64,000 bases of DNA from Chryseobacterium sp. R2A-55 (GCF_021401085.1 NZ_JACBFP010000003.1:176315-240314); one strand, 5' to 3'. Shown: positions 35,326 to 45,029, counted from the stretch's first letter. Notes: a model not told the origin generated them from the sequence alone. A program made the numbers and translations.

Positions 35326-36324
35326 ATGAAACCCTTCGAAATATCTGTGCTGGATTTGGCTCCAGTGAAACAAAACAAAACGATCCATGAAACTTTTAAT
35401 GACAGTCTGGATTTGGCCAGAAATGTAGAAAAATTAAATTACAAAAGATTTTGGCTTGCCGAACATCACAATATGGCGTCGATTGCAAGTTCCGCTACAT
35501 CTGTATTAATAGGTTTTATCGCAAATGGAACCCAAAAAATCCGAGTAGGTTCCGGTGGCGTCATGTTACCGAATCACAGCTCACTAGTCATTGCAGAACA
35601 ATTCGGAACCTTGGAAAGTCTTTTCCCGCAAAGAATCGATTTGGGAGTGGGAAGAGCTCCCGGAACTGATGGTTTGACGGCACAAGCTTTGGGAAGAAAT
35701 CCCATGACCATTAACGAACAGTTTCCCAGACAAATCCGCGAACTTCAAAAATATTTCTCAAAAGAAAATGCTGAAAGTTTAGTACGGGCAATTCCCGGCG
35801 AAGGTTGCGATATTCCGATTTACGTTTTGGGTTCCAGCACAGACAGTGCGTGGCTTGCCGCGGAATTTGGATTGCCGTATGCTTTCGCTGGACATTTCGC
35901 CCCCGAAATGATGAGCTTTGCTTTTGAAATCTATCTTGAAAACTACAAACCGAGTGCAAAATTTCCGGAACCATACCTGATTGCTTGCGTAAACGGAATC
36001 GGCGCAGAAACCGACGCAGAAGCCAGAAAACTGACTACCACTTTGTATCAGGCGTTTTTAAATATCATTCGAAACGACAGAAAGCCCTATGCTCCACCGG
36101 TAGAAGACATGGATGCAATCTGGAGTTCCATGGAAAAAGCCGGAGTTCTGCAAAAGCTTCGATACAGTTTTGTGGGAAGTCCGGAAACCTTGAAAACCCA
36201 GATCAGGAATTTCCAAGACCGGTTTCAGGTGGATGAACTCATGATCACTTCGCATATTTACGAACATGAAGCGAGAGTGAAGAGTTATGAGATTTTCCGG
36301 GAGGTGGTGGATTCTTTGATTTAA
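35326..36324 (+). CDS. LLM-class flavin-dependent oxidoreductase
   Basis: A luciferase-like monooxygenase of 332 residues with the TIM-barrel core: KRFWLAEHHNMASIASSATS near 40, IRVGSGGVMLPNHSSLVIAE near 71, FGTLESLFPQRIDLGVGRAP near 93, and IYVLGSSTDSAWLAAEFGLP near 166. This fits the YhbW/MsnO8-like subgroup. It would use reduced FMN and oxygen on an unknown substrate. Divergent from DUF4403 and not obviously in an operon. Confidence 0.92.
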   Translation: MKPFEISVLDLAPVKQNKTIHETFNDSLDLARNVEKLNYKRFWLAEHHNMASIASSATSVLIGFIANGTQKIRVGSGGVMLPNHSSLVIAEQFGTLESLFPQRIDLGVGRAPGTDGLTAQALGRNPMTINEQFPRQIRELQKYFSKENAESLVRAIPGEGCDIPIYVLGSSTDSAWLAAEFGLPYAFAGHFAPEMMSFAFEIYLENYKPSAKFPEPYLIACVNGIGAETDAEARKLTTTLYQAFLNIIRNDRKPYAPPVEDMDAIWSSMEKAGVLQKLRYSFVGSPETLKTQIRNFQDRFQVDELMITSHIYEHEARVKSYEIFREVVDSLI

Positions 36325-36357
36325 AAATTAAGATCTTCTTCAACGCAAATCTCAATT

Positions 36358-36490
36358 TAATACTGGGCAAACTCCCGCGTCCCGGCTTGAGCGGAAATCC
36401 TTTTTTCTCTGTTGGATTTAGACGTCGGCGAAAAAAGATTGGGAGCGGAAGACGGAAAAAGACGCCCAAATAAAAATTGCGATTCGCTCC
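36358..36490. other. Structured intergenic region before ribBA
   Basis: More GC-rich than neighbouring spacers. It contains TTGGGAGCG (36439 on) that can pair with CGCTCCAA near 36484-36491, and AAATCC/GGATTT arms around 36387-36420. No ORF is convincing. It may be a degenerate dispersed repeat. Confidence 0.35.
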
Positions 36491-36507
36491 AAATCTCAGT
36501 ACCTTTG
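36477..36507 (+). promoter_or_regulatory. ribBA promoter (TTG-N20-TACCTTTG)
   Basis: TTG (36477-36479) and TACCTTTG (36500-36507) are 20 nt apart; the ATG at 36526 follows after 18 nt. No FMN riboswitch fits in this short leader. Confidence 0.65.
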
Positions 36508-36525
36508 CAAAAATCTAAAAGTAAA

Positions 36526-37650
36526 ATGTCTGAAATAAAACTCAATACGATTCCGGAAGCCATTGACGATCTGAAAAACGGCAAAGTCATCATCGTGGTG
36601 GATGATGAAAACCGCGAAAATGAAGGTGATTTTCTTTGTGCCGCAGAACTGACCACCCCTGAAATCATCAACTTCATGTCGATTCACGGAAGAGGTTTGA
36701 TCTGCACTCCGCTGCCAGAAAAAAGATGTGACGAGCTGGAACTGGAAATCATGGTCACCAGAAGTAGCGACCCGAAGGAAACGGCTTTCACGGTTTCTGT
36801 GGATTTGTTGGGAGACGGTGTTTCCACAGGAATTTCTGCAAGCGACAGAAGCAAAACGATTCTCGCATTGATGGACGAAAATACCAAACCGGCCGATTTG
36901 ATGCGACCTGGACATATTTTTCCTTTGCGGGCTAAAAAAGGGGGCGTTCTAAAAAGAGCAGGACATACTGAAGCGGCGATTGATCTGACCAAACTTGCAG
37001 GCCTGAAAGAAGGCGGCGTGATTTGCGAAATCATGAACGAAGACGGAAGCATGGCGAGATTGCCGCAACTTCACACGCTGGCTCAAAATCTTGGTTTGAA
37101 GATGATTTCCATCGAGGATCTGATTAAATATCTTTTGAGGAAAGGCGACCTCATTGAAAGAATCGAGGAAAGAAAAGTAAAAACCACCTATGGTGATTTT
37201 GATTTTTTTGCCTTCAAGGAGACAAGCACCGATCAAATCCATTTTGCGCTGACTAAAGGAACTTGGTCGGAAGACGAGCCGGTTTTGGTTCGGGTACAAT
37301 CTTCAAACTCCTATTTCGATGTTTTGAGCAGGTTGGTTACAGGTGAGAAACCTTTGTTGGCGAAAGTCACGAAAATGATTAACGATGAAGGAAAAGGCGC
37401 TCTGATTTTCATCAACAATGTTTCCAATTCCGAAAATACGATGCGTAAACTGCAGCAGTTTCTGGATTTCCAAAGTGGCCACGAAATGCGGCCTACTTTA
37501 TCTTCCAATTTCAGGGATTATGGGATTGGAACTCAAATCTTAAAAAACCTGGGCATCAATAAATTCCGTGTTATTACCCAGAATGTGAACCAAAAACCTT
37601 TGGTGGGAGGTTATGATGTGGAGGTTACCGAAATGGTGGAATTGGTTTAA
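36526..37650 (+). CDS. ribB: 3,4-dihydroxy-2-butanone-4-phosphate synthase with degenerate GTP cyclohydrolase II domain
   Basis: From ATG 36526, 374 residues. The N-terminal DHBP synthase, which makes the four-carbon unit of riboflavin from ribulose 5-phosphate, is intact: VVDDENRENEGDFLCAAE (26-41), MSIHGRGLICTPL, GISASDRSKTI, RPGHIFPLRAKKGGVLKRAG and HTEAAIDL. The C-terminal half has the RibA fold but lacks the zinc-binding cysteines and the signature of active GTP cyclohydrolase II (VQSSNSYFDVLSRLVTGE stands where Cys-rich sequence is expected), so the second activity is probably lost. The frame extends to 36412 but the promoter lies inside that part. Confidence 0.93.
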   Translation: MSEIKLNTIPEAIDDLKNGKVIIVVDDENRENEGDFLCAAELTTPEIINFMSIHGRGLICTPLPEKRCDELELEIMVTRSSDPKETAFTVSVDLLGDGVSTGISASDRSKTILALMDENTKPADLMRPGHIFPLRAKKGGVLKRAGHTEAAIDLTKLAGLKEGGVICEIMNEDGSMARLPQLHTLAQNLGLKMISIEDLIKYLLRKGDLIERIEERKVKTTYGDFDFFAFKETSTDQIHFALTKGTWSEDEPVLVRVQSSNSYFDVLSRLVTGEKPLLAKVTKMINDEGKGALIFINNVSNSENTMRKLQQFLDFQSGHEMRPTLSSNFRDYGIGTQILKNLGINKFRVITQNVNQKPLVGGYDVEVTEMVELV

Positions 37651-37690
37651 AGTTTGAATAAGCAAGCGCAAAGATATTTGTTCTGAAAAC

Positions 37691-37726
37691 AAAAATCGTC
37701 TGAAAGCAATTTTCAGACGATTTTTT
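37691..37726. terminator. Bidirectional terminator between ribB and sdhB
   Basis: A 15-bp perfect stem (37691-37705 with 37711-37725) with a 5-nt loop and A/T runs on the two sides. Confidence 0.88.
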
Positions 37727-37743
37727 GATGAGTGGAATTTCAA

Positions 37744-38511
37744 TTATCCCTGGTCTAATGAAGCTCCGAAGTATTCTCTGTTCAACCTGGCGATCACTTC
37801 CAAAGAAATTCCTTTCGGACATTCCACTTCACAAGCTCCAGTGTTTGAACAGTTTCCAAACCCTTCTTCATCCATGGCGGCTACCATTTTCAGAACCCGT
37901 CTTTTTCTTTCCACCTGTCCTTGCGGAAGAAGAGCGTATTGGGAAACTTTTGCTCCCACAAACAACATTGCGGAACCGTTTTTACAAGACGCTACACATG
38001 CTCCACAACCGATACAGGTGGCTGCATCCATGGCTTTGTCAGCTTCTTCTTTATCGACCAAAATGTTGTTTGCATCAGTGGTATTTCCGGATGTATTTAC
38101 CGAAATAAATCCACCTGCTGCCATCACTCTGTCAAAAGAACTTCTATCCACCACCAAATCCTTGATGACTGGGAACGCTGCACTTCTCCAAGGTTCAATG
38201 GTAATGGTTTCACCATCTTTGAACATTCTCATGTGAAGCTGGCAAGTTGTGATTCCGGTATCTGGACCGTGTGGACGGCCATTGATGTATAGAGAACACA
38301 TTCCGCAGATTCCTTCGCGGCAGTCGTGGTCGAAAGCAATCGGTTCTTTTCCTTCGTTGATGAGTTTTTCGTTCAAGATATCCAGCATTTCCAGGAATGA
38401 GGAATCGGTGGACACCTCTGAAATCTTGTAGGTTTCAAATTGTCCTTTGGTTTTATTGTTTTTCTGTCTCCAAATTTTCAGAGTCAGGTTTAGTCCTTTT
38501 TTTGCACTCAT
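37744..38511 (-). CDS. sdhB: Succinate dehydrogenase/fumarate reductase iron-sulfur subunit
   Basis: 255 residues carrying electrons from the FAD subunit to the membrane anchor. The N-terminal ferredoxin domain binds 2Fe-2S through CREGICGMC near 64 and a later Cys; the C-terminal domain binds 4Fe-4S through [11 protein letters not shown] near 151 and further Cys in [15 protein letters not shown]. Last gene of sdhCAB. Confidence 0.97.
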   Translation of the reverse strand: MSAKKGLNLTLKIWRQKNNKTKGQFETYKISEVSTDSSFLEMLDILNEKLINEGKEPIAFDHDCREGICGMCSLYINGRPHGPDTGITTCQLHMRMFKDGETITIEPWRSAAFPVIKDLVVDRSSFDRVMAAGGFISVNTSGNTTDANNILVDKEEADKAMDAATCIGCGACVASCKNGSAMLFVGAKVSQYALLPQGQVERKRRVLKMVAAMDEEGFGNCSNTGACEVECPKGISLEVIARLNREYFGASLDQG

Positions 38512-38531
38512 AATTATTAATATTTTGGAGA

Positions 38532-40544
38532 TTATTTGTAGCTTCTGGTTTTCACCTCTATATTTTCATATTTCAAATCCTCTTTGTGAAGGATTTCAGC
38601 ATTGATATCGTCTCCGTTATATTCCCAAGCTGAAACATACATGTAGTTGACATCATCTCTTTCTGCTTCACCTTCAGGCGTTGCGTGATCCCATCGGAAA
38701 TGTCCACCACAAGATTCTTTTCTACCCAGTGCGTCTTTTGCCATTAATTGTCCCAATTCCAGGAAATCGGCTACTCTGCCGGCTTTTTCCAACTCAGGAT
38801 TCATTTCATCGTTGCTTCCCGGAACTTTCACCTCTGCCCAGAATTCTTTTCTCACTTCTTCGATTTCCTTAATTGCTTCGGCTAATCCTTCAGGAGTTCT
38901 TCCCATCCCTACTTTGTTCCACATGATGTGGCCCAATTTTTTGTGGAAATAATCCACGGAATGTTTTCCATTATTATTAAGGAAGAAATTAATCCGGTCT
39001 TTTACACTTTTCTCCGCCTCATCAAATTCTGCCAAATCGGTTGGAATTGCTCCAGTTCTGATATCAGCTGAAAGGTAATCTGCGATCGTATAAGGAAGCA
39101 CGAAATAGCCATCCGCCAAACCTTGCATCAAAGCTGAAGCTCCCAATCTGTTTGCACCGTGGTCTGAGAAATTTGCTTCACCAATGACGAAACAACCCGG
39201 AATAGTGGACTGCAAATTATAGTCAACCCAGATTCCTCCCATGGTATAGTGAACCGCAGGATAGATTTTCATCGGGGTTTCATATGGATTGTCTGCCGTT
39301 ATTTTTTCATACATCACGAAAAGGTTTCCGTATTTTTCTTCCACCCAAGCTTTTCCTAAATCATAGATTTGCTGCTCCGTTGGATTATGGATGTTTTTCT
39401 CAATGGCGGCTTCTTTTCCTTTTTTGGTAATCTCGGTGGAGAAATCCAAGAAAACACCTTCTTTGGTATCATTGTTTTCGATTCCGAAACCAGCGTCACA
39501 TCTTTCCTTGGCCGCTCTCGAAGCCACGTCTCTCGGCACTAAGTTTCCAAAAGCCGGATATCTTCTTTCCAGATAATAGTCACGGTCTTCAGGTTTAATA
39601 TCTTTTGCTTTAAGCCTTCCTTCACGAATTGCAACTGCATCTTCGATTTTTTTTGGAACCCAGATTCTACCGGAGTTTCTTAAAGATTCAGACATTAAAG
39701 TCAGCTTAGACTGCTGCGTTCCATGAACCGGAATACACGTTGGGTGAATCTGCACGTAGCAAGGGTTTGCGAAATATGCTCCTTTTTTGTGAATTTTCCA
39801 TGATGCGGAACAGTTGGAGCCCATTGCATTTGTAGAAAGGAAATACACATTTCCGTATCCACCGGATGCAATAACCACGGCATGAGCAGAATGTCTTTCA
39901 ATTTCACCGGTCACCAGATTCCTTGCAATAATTCCTCTGGCTTTTCCATCCACGACGACGAGCTCCAACATTTCGTGGCGGTTATACATTTTGATTCTTC
40001 CTTTACCGATTTGTCGGCTCATGGCGGAATAGGCTCCCAAAAGCAATTGCTGTCCGGTTTGACCTTTCGCGTAGAAAGTCCTTTTTACCTGAACACCACC
40101 GAAGGAACGGTTGTCTAATTGTCCACCGTAATCCCTTCCAAAAGGAACACCTTGCGAAACACATTGGTCAATGATATTTCCAGAAACCTGAGCCAATCGG
40201 TAAACGTTTGCTTCTCGGGAACGGTAGTCTCCACCTTTGATCGTATCATAAAACAATCTGTAAATGGAGTCGCCATCACCTTGATAATTTTTTGCGGCAT
40301 TGATCCCACCTTGAGCAGCAATAGAGTGTGCTCTTCTTGGCGAATCCTGATAGCAAAAAGCTTTTACATTATATCCCTGCTCAGCCAAAGTAGCTGCTGC
40401 AGAACCGCCTGCTAAACCAGTTCCAATGACGATGATGTCGATCTTGTCCCGGTTATTTGGCGAAACCAGGTTCATGTGGTTTTTATGGTTTTCCCACTTG
40501 TCGGCTAATGGACCAGCTGGGATTTTGGAATCTAATTTACTCAT
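38532..40544 (-). CDS. sdhA: Succinate dehydrogenase/fumarate reductase flavoprotein subunit
   Basis: 670 residues; the large form typical of Bacteroidota and epsilonproteobacterial type B enzymes. FAD-binding [20 protein letters not shown] near 37, the covalent-flavin region [20 protein letters not shown], and the substrate site ([13 protein letters not shown] with His; [14 protein letters not shown]). It oxidises succinate to fumarate for the menaquinone pool, or runs in reverse. Between sdhC and sdhB. Confidence 0.97.
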   Translation of the reverse strand: MSKLDSKIPAGPLADKWENHKNHMNLVSPNNRDKIDIIVIGTGLAGGSAAATLAEQGYNVKAFCYQDSPRRAHSIAAQGGINAAKNYQGDGDSIYRLFYDTIKGGDYRSREANVYRLAQVSGNIIDQCVSQGVPFGRDYGGQLDNRSFGGVQVKRTFYAKGQTGQQLLLGAYSAMSRQIGKGRIKMYNRHEMLELVVVDGKARGIIARNLVTGEIERHSAHAVVIASGGYGNVYFLSTNAMGSNCSASWKIHKKGAYFANPCYVQIHPTCIPVHGTQQSKLTLMSESLRNSGRIWVPKKIEDAVAIREGRLKAKDIKPEDRDYYLERRYPAFGNLVPRDVASRAAKERCDAGFGIENNDTKEGVFLDFSTEITKKGKEAAIEKNIHNPTEQQIYDLGKAWVEEKYGNLFVMYEKITADNPYETPMKIYPAVHYTMGGIWVDYNLQSTIPGCFVIGEANFSDHGANRLGASALMQGLADGYFVLPYTIADYLSADIRTGAIPTDLAEFDEAEKSVKDRINFFLNNNGKHSVDYFHKKLGHIMWNKVGMGRTPEGLAEAIKEIEEVRKEFWAEVKVPGSNDEMNPELEKAGRVADFLELGQLMAKDALGRKESCGGHFRWDHATPEGEAERDDVNYMYVSAWEYNGDDINAEILHKEDLKYENIEVKTRSYK

Positions 40545-40567
40545 TATTTGAAATTTTAGATTTGATG

Positions 40568-40604
40568 TTTGAATTTTAGAGTTTGAATTTGACTAAAATT
40601 CAAA
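40568..40604 (-). repeat. Perfect 12-bp inverted repeat between sdhC and sdhA
   Basis: TTTGAATTTTAG (40568-40579) and CTAAAATTCAAA (40593-40604) with a 13-nt loop, immediately after the sdhC stop. An mRNA stem here could shape relative expression of sdhC and sdhAB. Confidence 0.6.
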
Positions 40605-41276
40605 TTATTGAGTTAAAAAATGAAAAAGCGCAATGAAGATGAAACCGGCAGGAATCAAAATCGAATACCAAGTCCCGATTTTTTTGATCAACGGGGTGTA
40701 TTTCGGATGTCTGGCTCCAACAGATTGGAAAGATGACTGGAAACCATGCGCCAAATGCAATCCCAGCAAAATGAAAGAGATCACATAGAGAACCACCCTC
40801 CAGGTTTCCGCAAATTTCGCATGAAGTTCTGGCCAAAATCTGGTAACATCATTCGGATCACCACCTCCCGGAATGTATTTGTAGGTCATCTCATGGAGCC
40901 AGAAATCATACATATGAAGACCCAGGAAAGCCAAAATGACCAATCCAGAATAAATCATGTTTCTGGACATCCAGGTGGTATTAGCATTTCCGTCGTAAAC
41001 CGCATATTTCACAGGTCTTGCGTTTCTGTTCTTAATTTCTAAGATGAAACCCATGATGAAGTGAAACATCACTGCGAAAACCAAAATCGGCTGCATGATA
41101 TATTGAACCATCCAATTGTAGCCCATAAAATAGGATGCTTCATTGAAGGGGCCATCTTTGCCACAAACCGAAAGTAAATTCACCGAAAGGTGCATGATTA
41201 GGAAAACGAGCAGGAACATTGCGGACAATGCCATTGCGTATTTTCTACCGATGGTAGAACGTGAAAATCCTGACAT
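40605..41276 (-). CDS. sdhC: Succinate dehydrogenase cytochrome b subunit
   Basis: A 223-residue membrane anchor of the single-subunit, di-haem type (five predicted helices): STIGRKYAMALSAMFLLVFL, MQPILVFAVMFHFIMGFILE, SGLVILAFLGLHMYDFWLHE, VLYVISFILLGLHLAHGFQS and ILIPAGFIFIALFHFL. Several helix His residues (HLSVN, HFIMG, HMYDF, HLAHG) are candidate haem ligands. First gene of the operon. Confidence 0.95.
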   Translation of the reverse strand: MSGFSRSTIGRKYAMALSAMFLLVFLIMHLSVNLLSVCGKDGPFNEASYFMGYNWMVQYIMQPILVFAVMFHFIMGFILEIKNRNARPVKYAVYDGNANTTWMSRNMIYSGLVILAFLGLHMYDFWLHEMTYKYIPGGGDPNDVTRFWPELHAKFAETWRVVLYVISFILLGLHLAHGFQSSFQSVGARHPKYTPLIKKIGTWYSILIPAGFIFIALFHFLTQ

Positions 41277-41301
41277 AACTATGTTTAAATTTGAATTCCC
41301 A

Positions 41302-41309
41302 CAAAGTTA
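41302..41309 (-). promoter_or_regulatory. sdhCAB -7 promoter box
   Basis: TAACTTTG on the minus strand fits TAnnTTTG, 25 nt before the sdhC start; TTTA lies about 19 nt upstream where TTTG is expected. Confidence 0.55.
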
Positions 41310-41526
41310 AAGAATTGTTAAGCTATGTAAAAGTGAGATTCATCAGAAATATTCAGTTTGTAATGTTTCTAAATAAGAAGAAAAGTTAAAAAACCAACTG
41401 AAACACGAAAACAGCAAAGCGCTAATCTCAATCTGGAAAATCAGCTGGTTTCGCCAAATCAATTTAATGGGCTCCGTTCATTACCATTTGCGCCATAAAG
41501 ACCATTGCAGCTGATCCCCATGTAAA

Positions 41527-43305
41527 TTACCTACTGCTCCTCAAGTCATAGACTTTTCCATCAATATGAACGGTTTCGATATTTTTTGGAATAAATTTGA
41601 TCTCAAAATCTTTTGTCCGGCGAGCGGTCAGATAAGGTTCAATTACGTAAGCTTTTAGTTTTTCCAGATCCAGATGCTCTGGAATCAGGAATTGCACTTT
41701 TTCATTTCTCTTAACAGAAATCAGCTTTTCTTTAAAATATTGGTGAACCAAAACTTCATTGATTTGATCTGCCCTAAAATTTAAAACGAACCTCAAAGCA
41801 GCAAACAGAGCCAAATAGTAAACGACTTTCGATATACTTTTTAGATTGAATTTAAAGATCGCATCCCTCAAGTAAAAGATGATCACAAAAAGAACTGCGA
41901 CTTCAAGCAAAGTGATTGGGATCATTTTATAAAAAGCCATATCAATGTTCGCAAAAAAATGAATCACCTTCAAAATCCAGATCACGCAAAAATCATACAA
42001 GCTATTGATCCATGAAAAATCAATAGAAAATGCGATCAGAAATGTCATCAACAAAGCGAAAATGATCAGGATTTCCGCCACCGGAATCACCACCAAATTG
42101 GCGACCACTGAAATGAGCGACCACTGGTGGAAATAATAGACCACCAATGGAAGCGTTGAAATCTGCGCCGCCAAACTTATCGAAACCACATTGACCATGA
42201 AATTTTGAATCTTATTCTTCGGTTTGGGCAGATATTTCAAAATGGGCTGATTCAACCAGAAAATTCCGAAAACTGCTGCAAAACTCAATTGAAAACCCAC
42301 ATCAAAAAGCTGATTCGTATCCACAATGAGAATAGCAAACGCCGCAACCGCCATGGAATGAAGCAAATCCGTCTTTCTCTGAAGCAAAACATATATATAA
42401 TAGCATGAAATCATCACGCAGCTCCGAACAACGGAGCTTCCGTAATCAATGAAAATGGCAAAGGCCCAAATTAAGACTAAGGAAATAATAATTTTGAAAT
42501 TTCGAAACCTCCGTGGGAAAACAGGCTTCAAAACAAACAAAATAAGCATGTAAATAATCGCCATGTGCGATCCGGAAATAGCCAAAATATGCATTAAACC
42601 AGACTTTTGGAAGTCCTGCACAGTTTCTTTGTCCATTTCTGTGCGGTCTGCCAAAATAATTCCTTTGGTGAACTCACGGGTTTGTTTGCTGAGATGGGCG
42701 GCATCAATTTTACTTAATGTTTCCAAGCGTTTTTGACGGATTTTTTCCGCAAAACTGAGATCATTCCTTACTCCGCTTTGATATGAATTCGGGAGATAGC
42801 TTTGGAAATAAATATCCTTTCTGGAAAGATATTTTCCATAATCAAACTGAAAACCGCTGTAAGGCTTCGAAATGGGATTTACAAAAGCTTCACCTTTATA
42901 ATAATGCCGGAAATCAAGATCCTGCTCTTCTTTCGGCATGGAAAGTATGCTCTGAAAAAACTGCCTGTTGCACCATGCGGAAATCTCGTAGCGCTTATTT
43001 TTATCATTGGAATTGAGTTTTTGATTGATCTTAAAATAGATGAATTCCTTCCCATGAAGTCGAGGCAATTTCGGTTTCTGAAGCTTCAATGAATGGGCAA
43101 AAAGACCTAATGAAAAGAACATCAGTAATAAGAAACAATATCGAAACCGCGCAACGAAATAATTTTTTACCAGAAAGGAGAGCAAAAATAAAAAACTGAT
43201 TACCAAAATAATCTGGATCAGCTTTTCATTCAGCAAAAAATAATCCTGCAAGAAAATTCCAAGAATAAAAAACGTGCAGAGAATAAATAATGGCTGCTTT
43301 TTCAA
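41527..43305 (-). CDS. comEC: ComEC/Rec2 family DNA-uptake channel protein
   Basis: 592 residues, polytopic. An N-terminal pair of helices, a DUF4131-type soluble OB domain (about 90-190) and the Competence domain: EFTKGIILADRTEMDKETVQ, FQKSGLMHILAISGSHMAII (signature), VVRSCVMISCYYIYVLLQRK, DVGFQLSFAAVFGIFWL and LVVIPVAEILII. The C-terminal metallo-beta-lactamase domain of long ComEC proteins is missing, as in many Bacteroidota. The start is TTG at 43305 (no ATG before residue 62). Follows lpxB by 53 nt in the same direction. Confidence 0.92.
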   Translation of the reverse strand: MKKQPLFILCTFFILGIFLQDYFLLNEKLIQIILVISFLFLLSFLVKNYFVARFRYCFLLLMFFSLGLFAHSLKLQKPKLPRLHGKEFIYFKINQKLNSNDKNKRYEISAWCNRQFFQSILSMPKEEQDLDFRHYYKGEAFVNPISKPYSGFQFDYGKYLSRKDIYFQSYLPNSYQSGVRNDLSFAEKIRQKRLETLSKIDAAHLSKQTREFTKGIILADRTEMDKETVQDFQKSGLMHILAISGSHMAIIYMLILFVLKPVFPRRFRNFKIIISLVLIWAFAIFIDYGSSVVRSCVMISCYYIYVLLQRKTDLLHSMAVAAFAILIVDTNQLFDVGFQLSFAAVFGIFWLNQPILKYLPKPKNKIQNFMVNVVSISLAAQISTLPLVVYYFHQWSLISVVANLVVIPVAEILIIFALLMTFLIAFSIDFSWINSLYDFCVIWILKVIHFFANIDMAFYKMIPITLLEVAVLFVIIFYLRDAIFKFNLKSISKVVYYLALFAALRFVLNFRADQINEVLVHQYFKEKLISVKRNEKVQFLIPEHLDLEKLKAYVIEPYLTARRTKDFEIKFIPKNIETVHIDGKVYDLRSSR

Positions 43306-43358
43306 ATGGTGTTTTCGCGCAAAAATATCAAATTACTTTGATAAAATCCACCGTCAAA

Positions 43359-44465
43359 TCACCCATTTACGATCACTTCGGCGGCATGGTCACTTGCTCC
43401 TTTTCCGCCCAGTTTTTCACGAAGAAGTTCATAATTACGGAGGATTTCCTGCCGTTTTGCACCGTTGAGGATTTTGCTCAGTTCTGCAACTAAATTTTTT
43501 GTTGTAAGGTCTTTCTGTATCAATTCGGTCACGATCTCCTGATCCATGATCAGGTTGACCAAAGAAATGTATTTGATGTTTTTCACCAGACGTTTCCCGA
43601 TTTCATAGGAAATTCTGCTTCCGCGGTAACACACCACTTCGGGAATATTGAGCAATGCCGTTTCCAGAGTTGCTGTTCCGGAAGTTACCAAAGCTGCTTT
43701 GGAAGACCTCAGCAAATCATAGGTTTTGTTGGATACAAAATGTACATTTTCATCCACATATTTTTCGTAGAAACTTTTCGGCAAACTTGGCGCACCCGCG
43801 ATGACGAACTGATAATCCGAAAATTCCGAACGAACGGAAAGCATCAAATCCAGCATTTTGGCAACTTCCTGCTCGCGAGAACCCGGAAGAAGAGCGATAA
43901 TCTCTTTTTGATTCAGCCTGTTATCTTTTTTAAATTCTTGGATATCAAGTGGTTCCAGCTCTGAAATAGCATCCAGGAGCGGATGTCCAACGAAATGTGC
44001 ATCCACGGCGTGCTTTTTATAGAAATCCTTTTCAAACGGAAGGATCACCAACATTTCATCTACGAATTTTTGAATTTTTTCTACCCGGCTTTCTTTCCAC
44101 GCCCAGAGTTGGGGAGAAATATAGTAAACCACCTTGATTCCCAAATTTTTCGCAAATTCTGCAATCCTTAAATTGAAACCTGGATAATCGACCAGGATCA
44201 AGACATCCGGGTTGTAGTTTTCGATATCACTTTTGCAGAATTTTATGTTTTTAAGAATGGTTTTCAGATTTTTGGCCACTTCCAAAAAACCCATAAAGGC
44301 TAATTCCTTGTAATGCTTTACCGGAGTGCTTCCCGCCACTTTTTGCATTAAATCTCCACCCCAGAATCTGAATTCGGCGCTGGTATCTTTTTTAAGGACA
44401 GATTTCATTAAGTTGGAAGCGTGCAGATCTCCGGATGCTTCTCCTGCGATGATGTAATATTTCAT
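43359..44465 (-). CDS. lpxB: Lipid-A-disaccharide synthase
   Basis: GT19 glycosyltransferase joining UDP-diacylglucosamine to lipid X in lipid A synthesis, at the inner membrane. 368 residues: YYIIAGEASGDLHASNLMKS at the N-terminus, ELAFMGFLEVAKNLKTIL, LVDYPGFNLRIAEFAK, YYISPQLWAWKESRVEK, LPFEKDFYKKHAVDAHFVGH, LLPGSREQEVAKML and the C-terminal SGTATLETALLNIPEVVCYR donor-site region. Upstream neighbour of comEC. Confidence 0.97.
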   Translation of the reverse strand: MKYYIIAGEASGDLHASNLMKSVLKKDTSAEFRFWGGDLMQKVAGSTPVKHYKELAFMGFLEVAKNLKTILKNIKFCKSDIENYNPDVLILVDYPGFNLRIAEFAKNLGIKVVYYISPQLWAWKESRVEKIQKFVDEMLVILPFEKDFYKKHAVDAHFVGHPLLDAISELEPLDIQEFKKDNRLNQKEIIALLPGSREQEVAKMLDLMLSVRSEFSDYQFVIAGAPSLPKSFYEKYVDENVHFVSNKTYDLLRSSKAALVTSGTATLETALLNIPEVVCYRGSRISYEIGKRLVKNIKYISLVNLIMDQEIVTELIQKDLTTKNLVAELSKILNGAKRQEILRNYELLREKLGGKGASDHAAEVIVNG

Positions 44466-44565
44466 TAAGAATGTTGATGAGTAAAAAAATCAACTGAATT
44501 TCTATATTTTCTTGGTCTTGATGAGCTTCCCAAACGGTTAGAACCAAAATTTCCCTGTCAAATAT

Positions 44566-44753
44566 TTAGTACACAATCAGGCAAATTCTCACCAGAGCAG
44601 TTCGCACCTTGACCACATTTGTTTCTCTTCCGCTAAATGGATTTTCTAAAACAATATTCCTTTTTTCATTAAATAGCAGATTCCACTTCCTGCTATCATT
44701 CACAGTCTTGCTCCTTTTATCCCCATAGGAAAAAGGTGTTTTCTGTCTTTCAT
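44566..44753 (-). pseudogene. Remnant of a RelE/ParE-type toxin
   Basis: Start ATG 44753 overlaps the antitoxin stop (ATGA) but the frame stops after 17 codons. The other frames together hold a recognisable toxin-like tail, KRSKTVNDSRKWNLLFNEK then ENPFSGRETNVVKVRTALV and CLIVY, resembling the ENPxxGRxT...VRxxLVRxYLIFY end of Flavobacteriia ParE/RelE toxins. Several frameshifts are needed to join the pieces. Non-functional as it stands. Confidence 0.5.
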
Positions 44754-44977
44754 CGATTCTGCCGATCCGGTAACTTTCCCTGTTTTGCGAACCATTTCTT
44801 TTTTTCTTCTTCATCGGCTAAAAACTCGCCCCTCAAATATTGAACATGAGCTTCTTCAAATTTCCTGATCAGTTCCTCCGGATAGATGAAAATCGCTTCA
44901 ATTTCGGCCAGAACAGCTTGATCTTGAGTTGAATCAATTTTTCGTTTTAAGCATTACTTTCTTTCCAGAGTTGTCAT
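44750..44977 (-). pseudogene. Disrupted antitoxin of a type II toxin-antitoxin pair
   Basis: Reads MTTLERK, then TAA at codon 8, then an open frame KIDSTQDQAVLAEIEAIFIY and EELIRKFEEAHVQYLRGEFL to a TGA at 44750. MTTLExK...LKTKIDST is a common start for small Bacteroidota antitoxins; near codon 8 a one-base loss and a one-base gain in an A-run appear to have broken the reading. Its promoter (45014-45021) is still recognisable. Confidence 0.6.
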
Positions 44978-45000
44978 TTTTCCGGTCTTTTTATTATGCT

Positions 45001-45008
45001 TAAATTTG
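45001..45008 (+). promoter_or_regulatory. -7 box for the DUF2480 gene
   Basis: TAAATTTG matches TAnnTTTG, 21 nt before the ATG at 45030. It lies back to back with the antitoxin promoter on the other strand. Confidence 0.5.
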
Positions 45009-45013
45009 CTTTT

Positions 45014-45021
45014 CAAAGATA
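45014..45021 (-). promoter_or_regulatory. -7 box of the decayed toxin-antitoxin locus
   Basis: TATCTTTG on the minus strand matches TAnnTTTG, 36 nt before the ATG of the antitoxin remnant. Confidence 0.45.
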
Positions 45022-45029
45022 ACAAAAAA

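Noticed and set aside
36500..36526. FMN riboswitch before ribB
   Set aside because: Leader is about 20 nt, too short, and no RFN element pattern is present upstream.
36496..36915. 139-codon ORF on the minus strand
   Set aside because: Antisense to the conserved DHBP synthase domain.
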